A DNA stretch of 64,000 nucleotides, taken from contig LSSL01001024.1 in NCBI GenBank assembly GCA_001953115.1, positions 1 through 64,000 on the forward strand. The letters run 5' to 3'. The position numbers and the translations under genes were made by a program. The number at the start of each line of letters is the position of its first letter. Positions within the stretch are counted from its first letter, which is position 1. Under the pieces are notes generated by a model. The model was not told where the DNA came from and searched no databases. It saw only the letters and a program-made list of their open reading frames with translations. Positions 60,240 through 64,000 of this stretch are shown here, in pieces. Origin of the DNA: Smittium mucronatum (taxonomy: Eukaryota; Kickxellomycota; Harpellomycetes; Harpellales; Legeriomycetaceae).

Positions 60240-61800
60240 TATTATTCAAAAGGGAAATACCCCTAGTTTAGCTACTACAGCGGTTCCTAAAACAAAACAA
60301 CCAGATAAAATTAAAAATATTTTCAAAAGCTATGATAATGTCTCAATAATTAAGATGGTAATGGGAATGGATCCAATAAAAAAAATCCTATCTTGGAGGA
60401 GCACCTTTCAAATTAGTCTATATATTTAAAAATTTTGAGTTGGATATTTTTGATCTAGTTTAAAAAAATCCCAATCCAACTAGAAGTTATACAAAAGTGT
60501 TTTGAGATTGACACACGAATAAAAATTTATATTTCTCAAATTTAAAAATAAGCAAGATAAAATAAAAGCAAAAGATATTGAAATAATATACTATAAAGAA
60601 AGAAAAAAAAATCAAACTCTTAGAAACCAGTTAGTACTTTGAAGAGCATAAATATATAAAAATACCATCGTATAATGGATTGATTATGTGGGATGTTTCT
60701 AAAAAAACATACGAATAATTATCTAAAATTGGTGGAGCTGCTGAAATAACAGTTCTTAATCGCAAATAAGTTGATTCCTTTCCCTCAAAAGGTATAAAAA
60801 TATTAATAATGAAAAATTCTAGAAAAAATCGCAAATTAATTGAATATACTTGACGTACAAGTATTATTACTATAGGAAAAAACACCCCCTGTATTCAATT
60901 ATTTCAAAAAATATAACCACAGGAAATATCAATGCGATAAACTCAAAAAAAAAACAGGTAAAAAAACAAAAATTAAAATTAACCAAACCAAATCAAAAAA
61001 TCAAAAAAAATAATCAATAGGATAACCAAAAAGTAGAAAACTCGAATAAAAGTAAAAGCAAAGTAGAAGATAAAATAGCCAATGCGCTAGATTTAGAAAA
61101 TTTTAACTTTGATAATTCAACCTCTGCCAATAAATCAGGCCTAAACGCAAAAAAATTCCCAGTTAAAAAAATATAAATAAATAAAAAAACCCCCACCGAA
61201 GCTTTTTTGTGGAAAGTTTAATAGAAGAAAGAATCCTAGTCGGGAGTTCTATTTTTATTTGATTCAAAAGCTGCTATTTAAATTAAAAAAAGTCAGTGTT
61301 ATTAGGAAAACCTTGAGAGAAGTAGAAAAACTGTAAAATTAAATAATAATAATAATAATAATAATAAATGACTTTGTTAAAGAATTATATAAAATAACCA
61401 GGACTACCATATGAAGGTCAAAAAAATATCAAAAATCCTGAAATAATAGTAGAAAATAGCGTAACCAGAGATAATAATGTTATGATAAATTATATATAAA
61501 AAAAAGTCCCTGTAAAAGATATAGATAGGTTAAAAGAGTCCCAAAACCCAAAAATTATCTTAAAAAAAGATCAAATGAAAATTTGAAGAGCTGAAAAAAA
61601 ACTGATAACAAAAAATCGTGCTGATATAGCAATCGATAAATAATTACATCCTACCTCAAATCCTACCACAAAATAACCTTAATCATGAAGATAAAAAAAG
61701 GGACAAATATAACGAAATTTAATGTCAAAGAAATTTCCGAAAATAAAAAAAAGGGAGAATATTTGCCTATTATAAAAAAATAACAAAATATGACATAATA
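60240..61800 (+). pseudogene. LINE ORF1-like remnant
   Basis: Lys/Asn-rich translations including LATTAVPKTKQPDKIKNIFK and VSIIKMVMGMDPIKKILSW (about 60265-60400), then IGGAAEITVLNRK (about 60728-60770) and FPSKGIKILIMKNSRKNRK. Position upstream of the endonuclease and the basic composition fit ORF1. No zinc knuckle is readable. A (AAT)n run interrupts it at 61342-61367. Confidence 0.45.
61342..61367. repeat. (AAT)n microsatellite
   Basis: Eight or nine AAT units within the LINE ORF1-like region. Confidence 0.9.
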
Positions 61801-61819
61801 TTTTTACACAAAATTAATA

Positions 61820-62470
61820 TTTAAGGTTCCGATAGATATTTCTGGTCCAACTTTTGTAAAGGAAAGTCATCATTTAAAAAGTATTTTGCAACAATTTTTA
61901 ATACTAAATGCTACAAAATCAATACATAATTCAGCATTTTTTGAAGGAAGGATCAACATAACAATTGAAACTCCAAATAGGAAAAAAAACGAAAATAGTT
62001 AACATGTATTTACCCAATAAAAAGAAAGATAGAAGAATATTATTGGAATTCGTTAATTAAAAACTCATTCCAAGTTATAAAAAAGATTAAGACACCATTA
62101 TAATCGGAGATATGAAAATGGTAGAAAACAAAGCACAAGAAGATACCATCCAAAAATATCTAAAAACTACGAATGAGAAAAAATAAAAAATATTAATGGA
62201 TAATTTTAATCTAAAAAATCTAATAAGCTAGATAGAAAATGGAATTAACATCTATATTTGGGAATAATATTCTTATAGATAAAAATCGAGAATTGATTTC
62301 ATTTTATTGGAGGCGAGCTCCATCAATAGATGCTCAATTAGAGAAATTGAATCTACAAAATTCTATGATAATAAATCTATCACTTTCAAAATACTTAATT
62401 GTCCGAATAATAACTAAAATAACACAAAAATTTGGAAACTAAATTCAAACCTTTTAGCGAATGAAAAATA
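61820..62470 (+). pseudogene. LINE AP-endonuclease domain remnant
   Basis: Translation gives NMYLPNKKKDRRILLEFVN (about 62002-62058), TIIIGDMKMVEN (about 62096-62131, consensus I.GDFN), SRIDFILLEASSI (about 62285-62325, consensus SRIDRIYVS) and finally IWKLNSNLLANEK (62427-62465, the W.LN..LL.DE segment that ends the domain). Two or more frames are used. Endonuclease would nick the target to prime reverse transcription. Confidence 0.75.
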
Positions 62471-62979
62471 GCCAATAAAACCACTACTGTCTTAAATGTA
62501 AAATGTGAATTTTTAAGCTAATGGAAAAAAAATAAAAAATGGGTGCGAAAAAATTTATATAAGTGCTATAAAAATTTATTCAAAAAATAAAACGATCGAT
62601 TAATTAAAAAAACAAATAAAATTTAACAAGAATTAATAAAGAAAAAAAAATAGCTAGGGTGCTATTGGGTTACAAAATACTGAGATAAAATCCAATGAAA
62701 ATGAATTAATAAGGATTAAAAAGAAAAGATTGTGCGCAATGGTTATAAGATCTAGCTCCAAATGGTCAGAGAAAAATGAGAGATCAAATAGATTTCTTTT
62801 TCTCAAATAAAGATAAAATAAAAAAGGCTTTGATCAACTATTGGGTGAGAACGGAGAAATGAAATAAGAAAAAGATAAAATCAAGGCTATTTTCCATAAA
62901 TTATACAAAAAACTAACTACAAATGGGGAAATATTCAGTCGTAGCTAATCCTTTTTAACACTAATATTAAAAAAATAAT

Positions 62980-63830
62980 TACAAAAATGGATTCAATGCA
63001 GCTAGAAAAAGATATTAATGAAAATGAGATACTAAAGTCAATTCTAAAATCCCCGTGTAAAAAATCTCTGGAACCAGGTGTGCTAACCCATAAGCTCTAT
63101 AAAAAGTTTAGTGAAATAATAACCAAAAATTTAAAGAGAATTTTTTAATAACGCACCTTAAATGAAAAAACCGAATGATATCAATCTCGGTTCTCTAATT
63201 TTTTTAATACCGAAAAAAGATGATACTAAAAATCTTAAAAACTAAAGGCCAATTAACCTATCTAATATAAACGAAAAGATTCGCACCGAAATCGTATCAA
63301 TTAGAATAAAAAATACAATTGGACACATAATAAATGAGAACCAATCAGGTTTTATTAAAAAAGGTGATTATTTGATAACTTCCTAGCAAAAAATTTCCTT
63401 ATTGAAAGCAATAAAAAAAACCCCTGGAATACCAATGGATATCTAATAACGCTTGAAGTGAAAAAATAATACGATAGAGTTGATTGGGTGTATCAATTTA
63501 AATTTCTAGAAATTTAAATTTATCCAAACTTTTATAAAAAAGACAAAACGCCTTTAAATCATTCCAAAAACTGCAAAAATAATTAATAGTGAAATAACCT
63601 TAAAATTTTTGTAAAACAGGGACTTAGAAAAGCATATCCTTTCACCCCTCTATTATAAAATATGATATTAGATCCTCTTCTGATTTTAATATAAATAATA
63701 AATAAAAGCATATCAACAGCCAATACAAATTCCAAATGCTTAGCATATGTAGATGATTTTTAAATAGGGATTATTTACAGAGATGGAAAAATATTAGTGA
63801 AAAAGACGCTAAAACCCATTCTTTAGCAAC
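62980..63830 (+). pseudogene. LINE reverse transcriptase remnant
   Basis: Motifs in order: ILKSILKSPCKKSLEPGVLT and LYKKFSEI (about 63025-63115; consensus SPNGKSPGPDGL..E.YK), RPINLSN-like PINLSNINEKI (about 63250-63285), INENQSGFIKKGD (about 63328-63367; consensus I...QTGFI.GR), TLEVKK.YDRVDWVYQFKFL (about 63450-63510; consensus DFEKAFD.V.W..L), VKQGLRKAYPFTPLLYNMIL (about 63613-63670), and CLAYVDDF (about 63737-63760), carrying the catalytic DD. In-frame stops occur within most motifs. The thumb and C-terminus lie beyond or near the end of the window. Confidence 0.85.
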
Positions 63831-64000
63831 AAATGCTAAAATAAAAGACGTAAAATCGACATGAATTAAAATGGGAGCCCCAAAAGATAATTTTATAAAT
63901 AATAAACGTGTATAATATGAATATCTATGAATTTTATTTCACTTCACCGTAATGGCAGTTCAAGAAAACCAAGAGAACATACACAGTGAAATTTTGAGTA

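Larger units (their letters stand above)
60240..64000 (+). mobile_element. Decayed LINE (non-LTR retrotransposon), 5' part to RT
   Basis: Plus-strand translation shows a LINE in canonical order: Lys-rich ORF1-like region, AP-type endonuclease, then reverse transcriptase, running past the window end. All parts carry TAA/TAG stops and frameshifts. The coding strand is strongly A-rich, as usual for LINEs. The class (Tad/L1-like) is inferred from the RT motif forms. The minus-strand LINE tail at 24631-25913 does not overlap this portion, so I cannot tell whether both belong to one family. Confidence 0.8.

Noticed and set aside
1..64000. RIP (repeat-induced point mutation) as cause of the AT richness and stops
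   Set aside because: Non-repetitive deserts are as AT-rich as the elements, and many decay events are frameshifts. RIP is also known mainly from ascomycetes. A dinucleotide index (TpA/ApT) would be needed to test it.
1..64000. Mitochondrial or bacterial origin of the AT-rich sequence
   Set aside because: No organellar or bacterial genes, no rRNA or tRNA; several eukaryotic transposon orders and a nuclear fungal gene are present.

Overview
This is an extremely AT-rich eukaryotic nuclear window with one intact gene and many dead transposable elements. The only convincing gene is a 773-codon, intronless, minus-strand reading frame at 26157-28478. Its C-terminus is a fungal PSP1 domain, so the source is a fungus. 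The PSP1 block keeps the 'MEVVDAEYQWDRRKL' form rather than the ascomycete form. The DIRS-type retroelement in the window strongly resembles sequences I recall from gut-dwelling Kickxellomycotina (Harpellales, such as Smittium). An early-diverging fungus of that kind is my best inference, but I could not test it by search.

Layout. 1-3930: decayed Ty3/gypsy retrotransposon on the minus strand (gag zinc knuckle, protease, reverse transcriptase, RNase H and integrase remnants). 3931-23380: AT-rich desert with no recognisable gene. 23384-25913: remains of a LINE (Tad1-like) 3' end on the minus strand, partly duplicated. 26157-28478: PSP1-domain gene, visibly richer in GC than its surroundings. 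28479-31400: less extreme intergenic DNA upstream of the gene. 31400-34400: dense cluster of short inverted-repeat elements. 34433-38753: decayed DIRS-type retroelement on the plus strand (gag, RT, RNase H, tyrosine recombinase) with the inverted end and internal complementary repeats of that order. 38841-39633: two more short TTAA-flanked foldback elements. 40094-43440: Mutator-like (MULE) transposase gene interrupted by a complete 1.9 kb Tc1/mariner-type element (40870-42775) with 160-bp inverted repeats and a TA duplication. 43860-44975: second MULE remnant. 46145-46673 and 48821-49620: two isolated GC-richer islands of unknown identity, the first with several perfect hairpins. 49650-60200: AT desert, including strongly strand-asymmetric G-poor patches. 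60240-64000: decayed LINE on the plus strand (ORF1-like, endonuclease, RT) running off the end of the window.

How it fits together. Apart from the PSP1 gene the window is a graveyard of at least six transposon orders: Ty3, LINE, DIRS, MULE, Tc1/mariner and probable piggyBac-derived MITEs. All coding elements carry stops and frameshifts, and key catalytic residues are often lost. The clearest new observations are the mariner insertion that splits a MULE gene at a frame-exact point, the TTAA/CCCTTTCG foldback family clustered around the DIRS element, the DIRS terminal repeat structure, and the hairpin-rich island at 46.3-46.7 kb. No rRNA, tRNA, CRISPR or replication origin was recognised.
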